DNA from: Planctomycetota bacterium
Lineage (GTDB): Bacteria > Planctomycetota > UBA1135 > GCA-002686595
DNA length: 35,957 nucleotides
Reading direction: 5' to 3'
Assembly: GCA_029259595.1 (NCBI GenBank)
Contig: JAJDEW010000117.1
Span: 1-35,957 of the forward strand
This document shows, piece after piece, positions 18,424 through 26,698 of this stretch (position 1 is its first letter; every line of letters starts with the position of its first letter). Position numbers and translations under genes: made by a program. The notes below the pieces were generated by a model, which saw only the letters and a list, made by a program, of their open reading frames with translations, had not been told where the DNA came from and did no database searches.

Positions 18424-19728
18424 TCAGGCATCCCTTGCGGTGCGGAAGCCGGCGAAGACGTCGTTGCGCTCGGGTAGGTAGAAGTTGCGCCAGCCGCCAT
18501 GGATCAGGCGCGCGCGCGTCGCGAAGCTGCCGCCGCGCAGGACGCGATGGGTTTCGAACCAGGGCGCGGAGTACTCGAGGTAGGGGCCGGGCTCGAAGCC
18601 GGGGTAGGGGCGGAAGGGCGTCGCGGTCCACTCCCAGACGTTGCCGATCAGGTGGCGGACGCCGGCGGGCGAGGCACCTGGGTCGCAGGCGTCGGGAGCG
18701 GCGCAGCACGCGTGCGTGAGCTCGAGGCGGGCGCGCGCGGGGGTCGGTGGCGCGTCGCCCCAGGGAAAGCGGGCGGTGCCGGCCGCGCATTCCCACTCCG
18801 CCTCCGTCGGCAGGCGGCGACTGCTCCAGCGGCAGTAGGCCTCCGCCTCGTGGGCGTTCACGTGTACGACCGGGAGCTCGGGTTCCAGGGGCAGCCAGCG
18901 GTCGAAGGAACGTCGCCACGTCTGCCCGTCGGCACGCTTCCACGTGTGCGGGCGCTCGGCGCCGGTCGCCTCGCGCCAGGCGCGGCCCGCGGCGGTCCAG
19001 AGCTCGTCGCGGCGGTAGCCGTCGTCCTGCACGAAGGCTTCGAAGGCGCCCTGGCTCACCGGCGATGCGTCGAGCCGAAACGGTGCGAGCATGCACTCGA
19101 GCGCGCCCGCTTCGTTGTCGAAGGCGAAGCCCGCGTGCCGGCGGCCAAGGCGGACGAGCCCGCCCTCGAAGTCGACCTCGTCGCTCGATCCGCCGTCCGC
19201 TCTTCCAGCCGGCGGAGGGGTGTGCCCTGACCGCGGCACGGCGGCAAAGTTCGGCGCCGCGTAGCCCAGGGTCTGCCGCATCATGGCGAAGGCCTCGCCA
19301 TGCATGTCCTCGTGTCCGAGCACGAGCGCGTGGAAGTAGGCGGCCTGTTCGTCGAGCTCGCCGTGCTCGAGCACTTCCTGGACGCCTTCGAGCACGGCCT
19401 GTGCATAGGCGCGCGCTTCGCCGCAGCTCGGCAGCGGAATCGTCCAGCGCGAAGCGTGATGCACGGCGGCGGAGTCGAAGAGCGCGTCCCCGTCCGCGCG
19501 CAAGGGCGGTCGGGCGCCGAGGTGCCGCAGGATCCAGCGCTCCTGGAACCAGGCGACGTGGCTCAGCTCCCAGCAGAAGGGATTCACGATCTCGAGCTGC
19601 GGCACCGCCCACAGCTCTTCGTCGAGGTCGTCGAGCAGCGCCAGCGTCCGCGCGCGCGCATCCGCGTGCGCCCGAGCAAACGCGCGCGCCGTCCGGGGCG
19701 GTTGGAGAGTCGTGCTCGCGTCCGTCAC
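18424..19728 (-). CDS. senA: EgtB/SenA-family nonheme-iron enzyme (DinB plus FGE-sulfatase domains), most like selenoneine synthase SenA
   Basis: 434 aa from a GTG. The N-terminal DinB-like domain (about 15-160) supplies the iron ligands: His57 in WELSHVAWFQERW and the HX3HXE motif His139-His143-Glu145 (HEDMHGEA). The C-terminal FGE-sulfatase fold (about 190-430) has RLPTEAEWECAA, GNVWEWT and LRGGSF. EgtB joins Cys to hercynine; SenA joins a selenosugar to it. The WFQERW and HEDMHGEA versions, and DSAAVHHASRWTIPLPS, remind me more of SenA than of EgtB, which usually has WFFE and HEQQHQE. The C-terminal catalytic Cys pair of true formylglycine-generating enzymes is absent from GGSFATRARLIHGG, so it should not mature the adjacent sulfatase. 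No EgtD, SenB or SenC gene is in the window. Confidence 0.68.
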   Translation of the reverse strand: MTDASTTLQPPRTARAFARAHADARARTLALLDDLDEELWAVPQLEIVNPFCWELSHVAWFQERWILRHLGARPPLRADGDALFDSAAVHHASRWTIPLPSCGEARAYAQAVLEGVQEVLEHGELDEQAAYFHALVLGHEDMHGEAFAMMRQTLGYAAPNFAAVPRSGHTPPPAGRADGGSSDEVDFEGGLVRLGRRHAGFAFDNEAGALECMLAPFRLDASPVSQGAFEAFVQDDGYRRDELWTAAGRAWREATGAERPHTWKRADGQTWRRSFDRWLPLEPELPVVHVNAHEAEAYCRWSSRRLPTEAEWECAAGTARFPWGDAPPTPARARLELTHACCAAPDACDPGASPAGVRHLIGNVWEWTATPFRPYPGFEPGPYLEYSAPWFETHRVLRGGSFATRARLIHGGWRNFYLPERNDVFAGFRTARDA

Positions 19729-19807
19729 CCCGGCAAGGTAGCGGATGCAGGGCGCGTCGGGAAAGCCGCCGCCGGCTACCCGACGCCCCGCCGACCGCGG
19801 CCCGCGA

Positions 19808-20872
19808 TCAGAAGGCCTCGTCGAAGGCGACTTCGCCGCTCACGCCGACCTGGTAGGCCGAAACGCGGCGCTCGAAGAAGTTCGACAGCTCCTGCACGTC
19901 CTGGAGGTCCATGAACGAGAACGGGTTCTTGGAGCGGAAGCGGATCGGCAGGCCGAGGTTCGACAGGCGCTGGTCGGCCACGAACTCGAGGTATTGGCGC
20001 ATGTCCCGGATCGAGAGACCGGGGATGCCTTGGCCCAGGAGGTCCTCGGCGAACTGCATCTCGCAGTCGACGGCCTCCTCGATCATCGTCGTGACCTGGT
20101 CTCGCAGCTGGTCGTCGAACAGGTCGGGTTCCTCGCGCCGCACGGTGTCGACGACTTCGAGGGCGAACTGCATGTGCATGCTCTCGTCGCGGAAGACCCA
20201 GTTCGTACCGGACGCGAGCCCATTCATGAGCCCCTTCGAGCGCATGAAGTAGACGTAGGCGAAGGCCGCGAAGAAGAAGAGTCCCTCGATGCAGCTGGCG
20301 AAGCAGATCAGGTTCAAGAGGAACTGCCGGCGGTGATCGCGGGTCTCGAGGCGATCGATCTGCTCGATCGAATCCATCCAGCGGAAGCAGAAGTCCGCCT
20401 TGGCCTTGATCGACGGGATGTTGTGGATCGCCGCGAAGGCCGCCTCGCGCTGCTTGATGTCGGGAATGTAGGTGTCGAGCAGCGTCAGGTAGAACTGGAC
20501 GTGCAGCGCCTCCTCGTAGAGCTGGCGCGACAGGTACATGCGCGCCTCGGGGGCGTTGATGTGCTTGTAGAGGTTCAGCACCAGATTGTTCGCGACGATC
20601 GAGTCTCCGGTCGCGAAGAAGGCCACGAGGCGATGGATCAGGTGGCGCTCGGCCGGCAGGAGCCGGCTGCGCAGGTCGACGAGATCCGTCGAGAAGTCGA
20701 CCTCGTCCACCGTCCAGGTGTTCTTGATGGCGTCCCGATACATGTCATAGAAAGCCGGGTAGCGCATCGGCCGCAGGGTCAGGTCGAGACCGGGGTCGAG
20801 CAGGTGCGCGTCGTTGGCCGCGGAGGGGGCGGAGGCGGGCCGGGGCTGGGGCAACAAGAGGTCGTTCGACAT
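19808..20872 (-). CDS. nrdB: Ribonucleotide reductase class I beta subunit NrdB
   Basis: 354 aa. The small subunit carries the di-iron centre and the tyrosyl radical used by NrdA to reduce ribonucleotides to deoxyribonucleotides. Metal ligands are visible at Asp90, Glu121, His124 (YEEALHVQFY), Glu195 (CIEGLFF), Glu229 and His232 (RDESMHMQF). Tyr128, four residues after His124, matches E. coli Tyr122, so a conventional tyrosyl-radical enzyme is likely. The C-terminal tail contributes to NrdA binding in this family. The gene follows nrdA on the same strand but is separated by 257 bases holding a hairpin and an NrdR-like box, so it probably has its own promoter. Confidence 0.96.
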   Translation of the reverse strand: MSNDLLLPQPRPASAPSAANDAHLLDPGLDLTLRPMRYPAFYDMYRDAIKNTWTVDEVDFSTDLVDLRSRLLPAERHLIHRLVAFFATGDSIVANNLVLNLYKHINAPEARMYLSRQLYEEALHVQFYLTLLDTYIPDIKQREAAFAAIHNIPSIKAKADFCFRWMDSIEQIDRLETRDHRRQFLLNLICFASCIEGLFFFAAFAYVYFMRSKGLMNGLASGTNWVFRDESMHMQFALEVVDTVRREEPDLFDDQLRDQVTTMIEEAVDCEMQFAEDLLGQGIPGLSIRDMRQYLEFVADQRLSNLGLPIRFRSKNPFSFMDLQDVQELSNFFERRVSAYQVGVSGEVAFDEAF

Positions 20873-20957
20873 CGCGGATTCGGGCCGGAGGAGAGGCGGG
20901 ACGGGACAGCGAGCCAGAGGTTAGTGACCATACAGGTCGGGGCTCAAGTCAGCACGG

Positions 20958-20973
20958 CCACAAAATGTTGTGG
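20958..20973. promoter_or_regulatory. NrdR box upstream of nrdB
   Basis: CCACAAAATGTTGTGG is palindromic and fits the core of the NrdR consensus acaCwAtATaTwGtgt. It lies 86 bases before the nrdB start codon. A weaker half-matching site (ACCATACAGGTCGGGG) lies at 20927-20942, 31 bases away, the usual spacing of paired boxes. Confidence 0.72.
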
Positions 20974-21057
20974 TTCAGACCCTTCTCGTTGCCGAGCCCG
21001 GGGTTGGGACGGAGGCGGCCTGGGCGGGATCGGTGGCGGGCGCCCCACCCGCGACGA

Positions 21058-21095
21058 AACGGGCGCATTCCCGCCTCGGCGGGAGCGCGCCCGTT
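21058..21095 (-). terminator. Hairpin between nrdA and nrdB, probable nrdA terminator
   Basis: AACGGGCGC (21058-21066) pairs with GCGCCCGTT (21087-21095), and the inner TCCCGCC with GGCGGGA (21069-21084), giving 16 pairs with a 2-by-2 internal loop. It lies 34 bases after the nrdA stop codon; a short T-run (GTTTCG) follows on the minus strand. Confidence 0.55.
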
Positions 21096-21129
21096 CGTGC
21101 CAGGACCGCGGGCGGACCCGGGGCGAAGC

Positions 21130-23580
21130 CTACTGGCAGGACTCGCAGGACTCGGGATTCTCGAGCGAGCAGGCCACCGCCTCCTCGTCCGTGACGGCCG
21201 CGGCGGTCGCGCTCACCGTCGTCTGACGGATGCGCGTCGCCGGACGCGAGCGCAGGTAGTATGTCGTCTTCAGACCCTTCTCCCAGGCATAGAGGTACAT
21301 CGACGACAGCTTCCCGATGGTCGGCGTCTCGATGAACAGGTTCAGGGACTGGCTCTGGTCGATGTAGGGGCCGCGCGCGGCCGCCATGTCGATCAGAGAC
21401 TTCTGCGGGACCTCCCAGGCCGTGCGGTAGAGCAGGCGCAGGTCAGCGGGGATCTCCTCGACGCCCTGGACCGAGCCTTCGGCGCGCTTGATCGCATCGC
21501 GGACGCGCTCCGTCCACAGCCCGCGCTCTTGCAGGTCGCGCACGAGGTAGCGGTTGATGACGACGAAGTCGCCTGACAGGGTCTCGCGCTTGAAGAGGTT
21601 CGAGACCTGGGGCTCGATGCACTCGTAGCAGCCGGCGATCGACGAGATCGTCGCCGTCGGCGCGATCGCGAGCATGAGCGAGTTGCGCAGTCCGTGGTCG
21701 GAGATGCGCTGCTTGAGCGCGTTCCAGCGCGCCGGCTCCGAGGGCGTGACGCCCCACAGGTCGAATTGCAGGTCGCCGTGGGCGGCGCGCGTCATGAGGA
21801 AGTTCGGGTGCGGCCCGTTCTCCTCGGCCAGCGTGCAGGAGGTCGCGACGGAGTGGTAGTAGATCTCCTCCTGGATGCGACCCGAGAGCGCGATCGCTTC
21901 GGGCGAGTCGAACGGCAGGCCGAGCTGGAAGAGCACGTCCTGCAGCCCCATCTCACCGAGTCCGACCGGGCGCCAAGCGGCGTTCGAGCGCGACGCGGCG
22001 TCGGTGGGGTAGTAGTTGATGTCGATGACGCGGTCCAGGAAGCGCACCGCCGTGCCGACGATCTCGCCCAGGCGCGCGAAGTCGAAGGCGCCGTCCTTCA
22101 CGAGGCGCCCGAGGTTGATCGAGCCCAGGTTGCAGACCGCGGTCTCCTGCTTGGAGGTCACCTCGATGATCTCGGTGCACAAGTTCGAGAGGTGCACCGT
22201 CTGGCCCGGCGAACCGGTCTGGTTGCACTTCTGGTTCGAAGCGTCCTTGAACGTCATCCAGCCGTTGCCGGTCTGGGCCAGTGTGCGCATCATCCGCGAA
22301 TAGAGCTCGCGGGCGGGCACCTGGCGCATGAAACGGCCCTGCTCCTCCGCTTCGAGGTAGGCCCGGTCGAACTCCTCGCCGTAGAGGTCCGTCAGCTCGG
22401 GGCAGACCTTCGGGTCGAACAAGGACCAGGTCTCGTTGTCCTTGACCCGCCGCATGAACAGGTCGGGGATCCAGTTCGCGAGGTTGATGTTGTGCGTGCG
22501 GCGCGCTTCGTCGCCGGTGTTGTCACGCAGCTCGAGGAAGTCCTCGATGTCCGCGTGCCAGCTCTCGAGGTAGACGCAGCAGGCGCCCTTGCGGCGTCCG
22601 CCCTGGTTGACCGCGGCCACCGACGAGTCGAGCGTCTTGAGCCACGGCACGATGCCGTTCGAGTGTCCGTTCGTGCCGCGGATCAGGGAGCCTTTCGAAC
22701 GGATGCGGTGGTAGGCGAGGCCGATCCCACCGGCGTACTTCGAGAGCTTGGCCACGTCCGCGTAGCGGCTGTAGATCGCGTTGAGGTCGTCCTCGGGCGA
22801 GTCGAGCAGGTAGCACGACGACAGCTGCGAGCGCTGCGAGCCCGAGTTGAACAGGGTGGGCGAGCTCGGCAAGTACTGCAGCGAGGAGATCAGGCGGTAG
22901 AACTCGATCGCGTCCTGCGGCGACTCGGACAGGCCGCAGGCGACGCGCATGAAGAAGTACTGCGGCGTCTCGGTGACCGAGCGCAGCTCGGGGTGCACCA
23001 GGAGGTAGCGGTCGTACACCGTACGAATGCCGAGGTACTCGAACAGCCGGTTGCGGTCGGGCAGGATCGCGTCGTTGAGCTTGCGCGCGTTCGTACTGAC
23101 GAACTCGGCCAGGCGTTCGGAGATCAGCCCTTCCTCGAAGCCGACGCGTACCGACTGCGAGAAGGAGTGGATGTCCTGGTTCTGCACCTCCTTGTCGATG
23201 TAGGTGCAGAGCAGGCGCGCGGCGAGCTTCGAGTACTGCGGCTCCTCCGCGATCAGGTTCGAGGCCGTCTGGATCGAAAGCTGGTCCAGCTCGCTGGTCG
23301 TCGCGCCGTCGTAGAGGCCGCTGATCGTCCGCGTGGCGATGCGCATCGAGTCGACGCGGTCGAGCCCGGGCGCCGAGCGCTCGACGGCCCGGACGATCTT
23401 GTTCACGTCGACCGGTTCGAGGTCGCCGCTGCGCTTGCGGACCCGCATGCGCGTCGCGGGGGCCTCGCCCTCGAGCTCGTCGATCGGGGGCCGCGGCGGG
23501 GTTTCGTCCTCCGCGAGCAGATCGAGCTGTCCGGGGTGCGTCGTCGTCGGGTCGTGAGTGGGGGCGGATTCCATGCGCAT
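21130..23580 (-). CDS. nrdA: Ribonucleotide reductase class I alpha subunit NrdA
   Basis: 816 aa from the ATG at 23578-23580; a second ATG two codons later is equally possible. An ATP-cone lies at about residues 45-135 (RMRVRKRSGDLEPVDVNKI), implying allosteric control by ATP and dATP. The barrel holds the active-site residues: a redox Cys in SSCYLLD, Asn/Cys/Glu in HLSNLCTEII, and the partner Cys in AVCNLGSINL. APTATISSIAGCYECIEP is the family motif near the end. The C-terminus is CESCQ, a CxxC pair that receives electrons from thioredoxin or glutaredoxin. It reduces ribonucleoside diphosphates with NrdB. An NrdR-like box 183 bases upstream suggests repression when dNTP pools are high. Confidence 0.96.
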   Translation of the reverse strand: MRMESAPTHDPTTTHPGQLDLLAEDETPPRPPIDELEGEAPATRMRVRKRSGDLEPVDVNKIVRAVERSAPGLDRVDSMRIATRTISGLYDGATTSELDQLSIQTASNLIAEEPQYSKLAARLLCTYIDKEVQNQDIHSFSQSVRVGFEEGLISERLAEFVSTNARKLNDAILPDRNRLFEYLGIRTVYDRYLLVHPELRSVTETPQYFFMRVACGLSESPQDAIEFYRLISSLQYLPSSPTLFNSGSQRSQLSSCYLLDSPEDDLNAIYSRYADVAKLSKYAGGIGLAYHRIRSKGSLIRGTNGHSNGIVPWLKTLDSSVAAVNQGGRRKGACCVYLESWHADIEDFLELRDNTGDEARRTHNINLANWIPDLFMRRVKDNETWSLFDPKVCPELTDLYGEEFDRAYLEAEEQGRFMRQVPARELYSRMMRTLAQTGNGWMTFKDASNQKCNQTGSPGQTVHLSNLCTEIIEVTSKQETAVCNLGSINLGRLVKDGAFDFARLGEIVGTAVRFLDRVIDINYYPTDAASRSNAAWRPVGLGEMGLQDVLFQLGLPFDSPEAIALSGRIQEEIYYHSVATSCTLAEENGPHPNFLMTRAAHGDLQFDLWGVTPSEPARWNALKQRISDHGLRNSLMLAIAPTATISSIAGCYECIEPQVSNLFKRETLSGDFVVINRYLVRDLQERGLWTERVRDAIKRAEGSVQGVEEIPADLRLLYRTAWEVPQKSLIDMAAARGPYIDQSQSLNLFIETPTIGKLSSMYLYAWEKGLKTTYYLRSRPATRIRQTTVSATAAAVTDEEAVACSLENPESCESCQ

Positions 23581-24102
23581 CAAGATGGGGAAAAGGGGCC
23601 TTCGAACTCGGAATTCGGCTCCCCGCCGGGGGGAGTTGGGCCGCGCATCGCCGGCCCGAGCAGGGGTCACGACGGCGATGGCCCGGCCCCTCGGCCAAGG
23701 TCCCCTCCGTCGCAGGGGGGCCCACCCTAGGACCGAAGGCCTGGTGTCTCAAGCGAGCCCGACCGCAAAATGTAGGGGTGTCCGGCGATCGGGACGGGCC
23801 CCGCCCCGGGCCGGGATCCGCGCGCCCACAAGGGGGGCTCAACGGGGTCCCAAGGGCCCTTCGGCCCCGAACGGGCGCCGCCGCGACGCCTGCGCGCCGC
23901 CGGGCCGGCGGGCGCGGGCCGCCCCGAAATCCGTGCCCTCGGAGGGCCCACGTCCCGCCCGCGCCGGGCCGCCGGGGGACGCCTCCGCCAACCCGGGTTC
24001 CTCCGGGCTGGCGACGCCGCAGGCCCCGGGTCGTTTTGCAGCTTGCCGGATCGCGCGCGGGCGCGTCCGATAAAGGAAGGGGTACCAACCCCGGGAACCA
24101 CC
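23581..24102. other. Divergent intergenic region between nrdA and the FG-GAP gene
   Basis: About 520 bases, extremely GC-rich, with no supported gene. It must hold promoters for both divergent genes; the NrdR-like box at 23763-23778 is the only regulatory site I can name. A purine-rich AAAGGAAGGGG stretch (about 24072-24082) lies about 20 bases before the FG-GAP start, rather far for a ribosome-binding site. Confidence 0.5.
23763..23778. promoter_or_regulatory. NrdR-like box upstream of nrdA
   Basis: CCGCAAAATGTAGGGG keeps the CwAnATnTwG core of the NrdR box and shares CAAAATGT with the box before nrdB. It is the only AT-rich patch in its neighbourhood. A partner box at the usual 31-base distance is not convincing. 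Confidence 0.6.
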
Positions 24103-26670
24103 ATGAAAGCTCGCCTCGCCCCTTGGTCGTCGTCCCTGTCCCGCGCCGCGCTCGCTCTCCTGCTCGCCGCGAGCGAGCTCGCCGGCCAGACCTGTCCCGA
24201 GCCCTCGCTCTCGCGCGTGCTCGGCGCCGGCCTCGCGGGACCGCCGTTGTGGACGACGAGCGGACCTCCGGTCGTCGGTCGCGCCTTCTCGCTGCGGGTT
24301 TCCGACGCCGCCCCGGGCGGACGGGGCTTTCTGCTGTGGAGCGTGAACCACGCCCCGCTGTTTTTCCCCGCCCTGGGCGTGCTCGTGCATCCCGGCCCGC
24401 CCTTCGTCTTCGAGCCCTTCGTGGTCGGCGGAGCGGGGGAAGCGGCCGAGCTCTTCCGGGTCCCTCCGATCCCGGCGGCCTTCTGCGGGGTCGAGGTCTT
24501 CGTCCAGGCGGGGATCTTCCCTCCGCCTCCCCAGGGGGGGATCGAGATCACCAACGGACTGGGTCTGCGCGTCGGTGCGCCGCTCGCGCGCCCCTTCTCG
24601 AACGCGACGCTCGCGTTGCCCGGCGCGGCGGACCTCGCGCCCTACGACATCGATGGCGACGGTCTCGTCGACCTCGTCGCACGCCAGTTCTACGACTTGC
24701 CGTTTCCCTCCGATCCCGTGCAGCAGTACGTCGTCCTGCGCCGGCAGGTGGACGGGAGCTTCATCCCCGGAACGATCGTGCAGACCCAGGTTCAGGACGG
24801 CCCGTTCCTCGTCGCTGACTTCGACGGTGACGGCTTCGGGGACGTCGCAACGAACAACCTCCTGCTCTTGGGGGATGCGGCCGGCAACCTGAACGCGACC
24901 GCGATCACCACCATCGGAGGCTCTCCGCTCTACGGAGGCCTGTCCGCGGGGGATTGGAACGGGGACGGCTTGCTCGACCTCGCCGGTGTGGGCTTCTTCG
25001 ATACGACCGCGGTCCTGAACCAGGGCGGGAGCTTCGCGCCCTCGTACACGTTCCCGCTGAGCGGCGCGGCGCTCGCTACCGGCTTCTTTGATGCGGATGC
25101 GAATCTCGACGCGATCGTCAGCGACCTGGCGACGCCCGAGATGACGGTCTTCACCGGCAACGGGGACGGCACCTTCACACCGGGGGCCGTCCTGTCCACG
25201 GCCGAGCTCGTCTACCGGTTGCAAGCGGCCGACTTCGACGGTGACGGTCTCGACGACCTGGTCTACGGCAAGACCGGCCTGGCCGAGCTGCGCGTCCGCC
25301 GCTGTGCGGGGGGCGGGACCTTCGATCCCCCGCTCGTCCATGCCTTGTCCGAACCCCTTTCGGACCTCTTGCTCGCCGACCTGAACGCGGACAACAGTCC
25401 GGACCTCGTCGTCAACTCGGGCGCCGAGATCCTGCTCGGGCACGGCGACGGGACCTTTTCCGAACCCGTTCGCTACGGGGTCTCGCGCGGGTTCGGACTC
25501 AACGCGCTGCTCGACGTGAACGCGGACGGCGAGCCAGACCTCCTCGCCGGGGACGGAGCGCTGTACTTCGGCCGCGGCGACGGCCTCCTGAACGCGCCCC
25601 GTCGCCCGCTCTCCGGATTGACCCTGGACGACGTCCGGGACGTGGCGGTCGGGGACTGGAACGCGGACGGCCTCGACGACCTCGTCGTCCCCGATGCGGA
25701 TGCGGACGCGGTCATGCTCGTGCTGGCGCGCGAGCCCGGGCTCTTCGACAGTCCGATCGCGATCGCCGTCGGCAGCCTGCCGAGCCGGGTCGCGCTCGGG
25801 GACCTGAACGGCGACGGGCACCTGGACGCGGTCGTCGGTCATGCCGGCCTGTCCGATGTGACCCTGCTCTTCGGCGACGGCAACGCGGGTGTCGTGGGTC
25901 AAGCTGCCCATCCGGTCGGCAACTCGGTCTCGGGCCTCGTCCTGGCCGATCTCGACGCGAGCGGCAGTCTCGACGTCGTCGTCTCGCACATCGCCGCGGG
26001 CGCCGGTTTCAGCCTGGCCCTGGGCAACGGGGACGGGAGCTTCCAGTCGAGCGTCACGCAGGCGATCCCCGGCGAGTCGGTGTCGATCGTCGCCGGCGAC
26101 TTCCTGGGCGACGACGACCTCGACGTCGCCGTCCTGCGGGTCCAGAGCTCGAACCACGCCGTCCTCCGGTTCCGTGGCAACGGGAACGGGACGTTCGCGA
26201 GTCCCGTCTCGACCTTCACTTCGCACAACATGAGCTTCGTGGTCGGCCGCCACATGATCGCCGCCGATCTCGAGAACGACGGCGACCTGGACTTCGTCAT
26301 CACCGCCTACGACGGCGTGAACCAGTTTCTCCTGATCTGGCGCAAGAACGCGAGCGACACGCTGTTCACCATGACGACCCGCGTCCTGCGCGGCTGCCGC
26401 GAGGCCGCCCTGGCAGACTTCTCGGGCGACGGCCGACCGGACCTGATCGTCAGCAGCCACGGCAACAGCTTCGGCGCTGACCGCGGCCTCCACTTCCTGG
26501 TCGGGACTCCGAACGGCGCCTTCGTCGACAACAACGTGCTCGACCCGGTCGGCTTCCGTTGCGGCCCGCTCGCCCTCGGCGACTTCGATCGCAACGGAAC
26601 CGTCGACGCCGCCGTCGTGAACGATGGCTCGGAAGACGTCTGGGTGCTCCTGAACCACCTGGGGGAGTAG
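24103..26670 (+). CDS. Secreted FG-GAP/VCBS repeat protein
   Basis: 855 aa from the ATG at 24103, chosen for its signal peptide (about residues 1-27, cleavage near LAG-QT). A ~170-residue N-terminal domain ending in GGIEITNGLGLRVG precedes about a dozen repeats. Each repeat has a calcium-binding-like loop of the form DxDxDGxxD: DIDGDGLVDLV, DFDGDGFGDVA, DWNGDGLLDLA, DFDGDGLDDLV, DLNADNSPDLV, DVNADGEPDLL, DWNADGLDDLV, DLNGDGHLDAV, DLDASGSLDVV, DLENDGDLDFV, DFSGDGRPDLI and DFDRNGTVDAA. These repeats fold into integrin-like beta-propellers, so one or two propellers are expected. It is outside the cell or on its surface; its ligand is unknown. There is no C-terminal sorting signal. It ends convergent with moaA, 28 bases apart. 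Confidence 0.9.
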   Translation: MKARLAPWSSSLSRAALALLLAASELAGQTCPEPSLSRVLGAGLAGPPLWTTSGPPVVGRAFSLRVSDAAPGGRGFLLWSVNHAPLFFPALGVLVHPGPPFVFEPFVVGGAGEAAELFRVPPIPAAFCGVEVFVQAGIFPPPPQGGIEITNGLGLRVGAPLARPFSNATLALPGAADLAPYDIDGDGLVDLVARQFYDLPFPSDPVQQYVVLRRQVDGSFIPGTIVQTQVQDGPFLVADFDGDGFGDVATNNLLLLGDAAGNLNATAITTIGGSPLYGGLSAGDWNGDGLLDLAGVGFFDTTAVLNQGGSFAPSYTFPLSGAALATGFFDADANLDAIVSDLATPEMTVFTGNGDGTFTPGAVLSTAELVYRLQAADFDGDGLDDLVYGKTGLAELRVRRCAGGGTFDPPLVHALSEPLSDLLLADLNADNSPDLVVNSGAEILLGHGDGTFSEPVRYGVSRGFGLNALLDVNADGEPDLLAGDGALYFGRGDGLLNAPRRPLSGLTLDDVRDVAVGDWNADGLDDLVVPDADADAVMLVLAREPGLFDSPIAIAVGSLPSRVALGDLNGDGHLDAVVGHAGLSDVTLLFGDGNAGVVGQAAHPVGNSVSGLVLADLDASGSLDVVVSHIAAGAGFSLALGNGDGSFQSSVTQAIPGESVSIVAGDFLGDDDLDVAVLRVQSSNHAVLRFRGNGNGTFASPVSTFTSHNMSFVVGRHMIAADLENDGDLDFVITAYDGVNQFLLIWRKNASDTLFTMTTRVLRGCREAALADFSGDGRPDLIVSSHGNSFGADRGLHFLVGTPNGAFVDNNVLDPVGFRCGPLALGDFDRNGTVDAAVVNDGSEDVWVLLNHLGE

Positions 26671-26698
26671 GCAGGTCGAGCCGGCCTGCTCGCGCGCT

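Noticed and set aside
21694..23730. 678-aa plus-strand open frame opposite nrdA
   Set aside because: Antisense shadow of nrdA, rich in Val/Arg/Glu with no domain.
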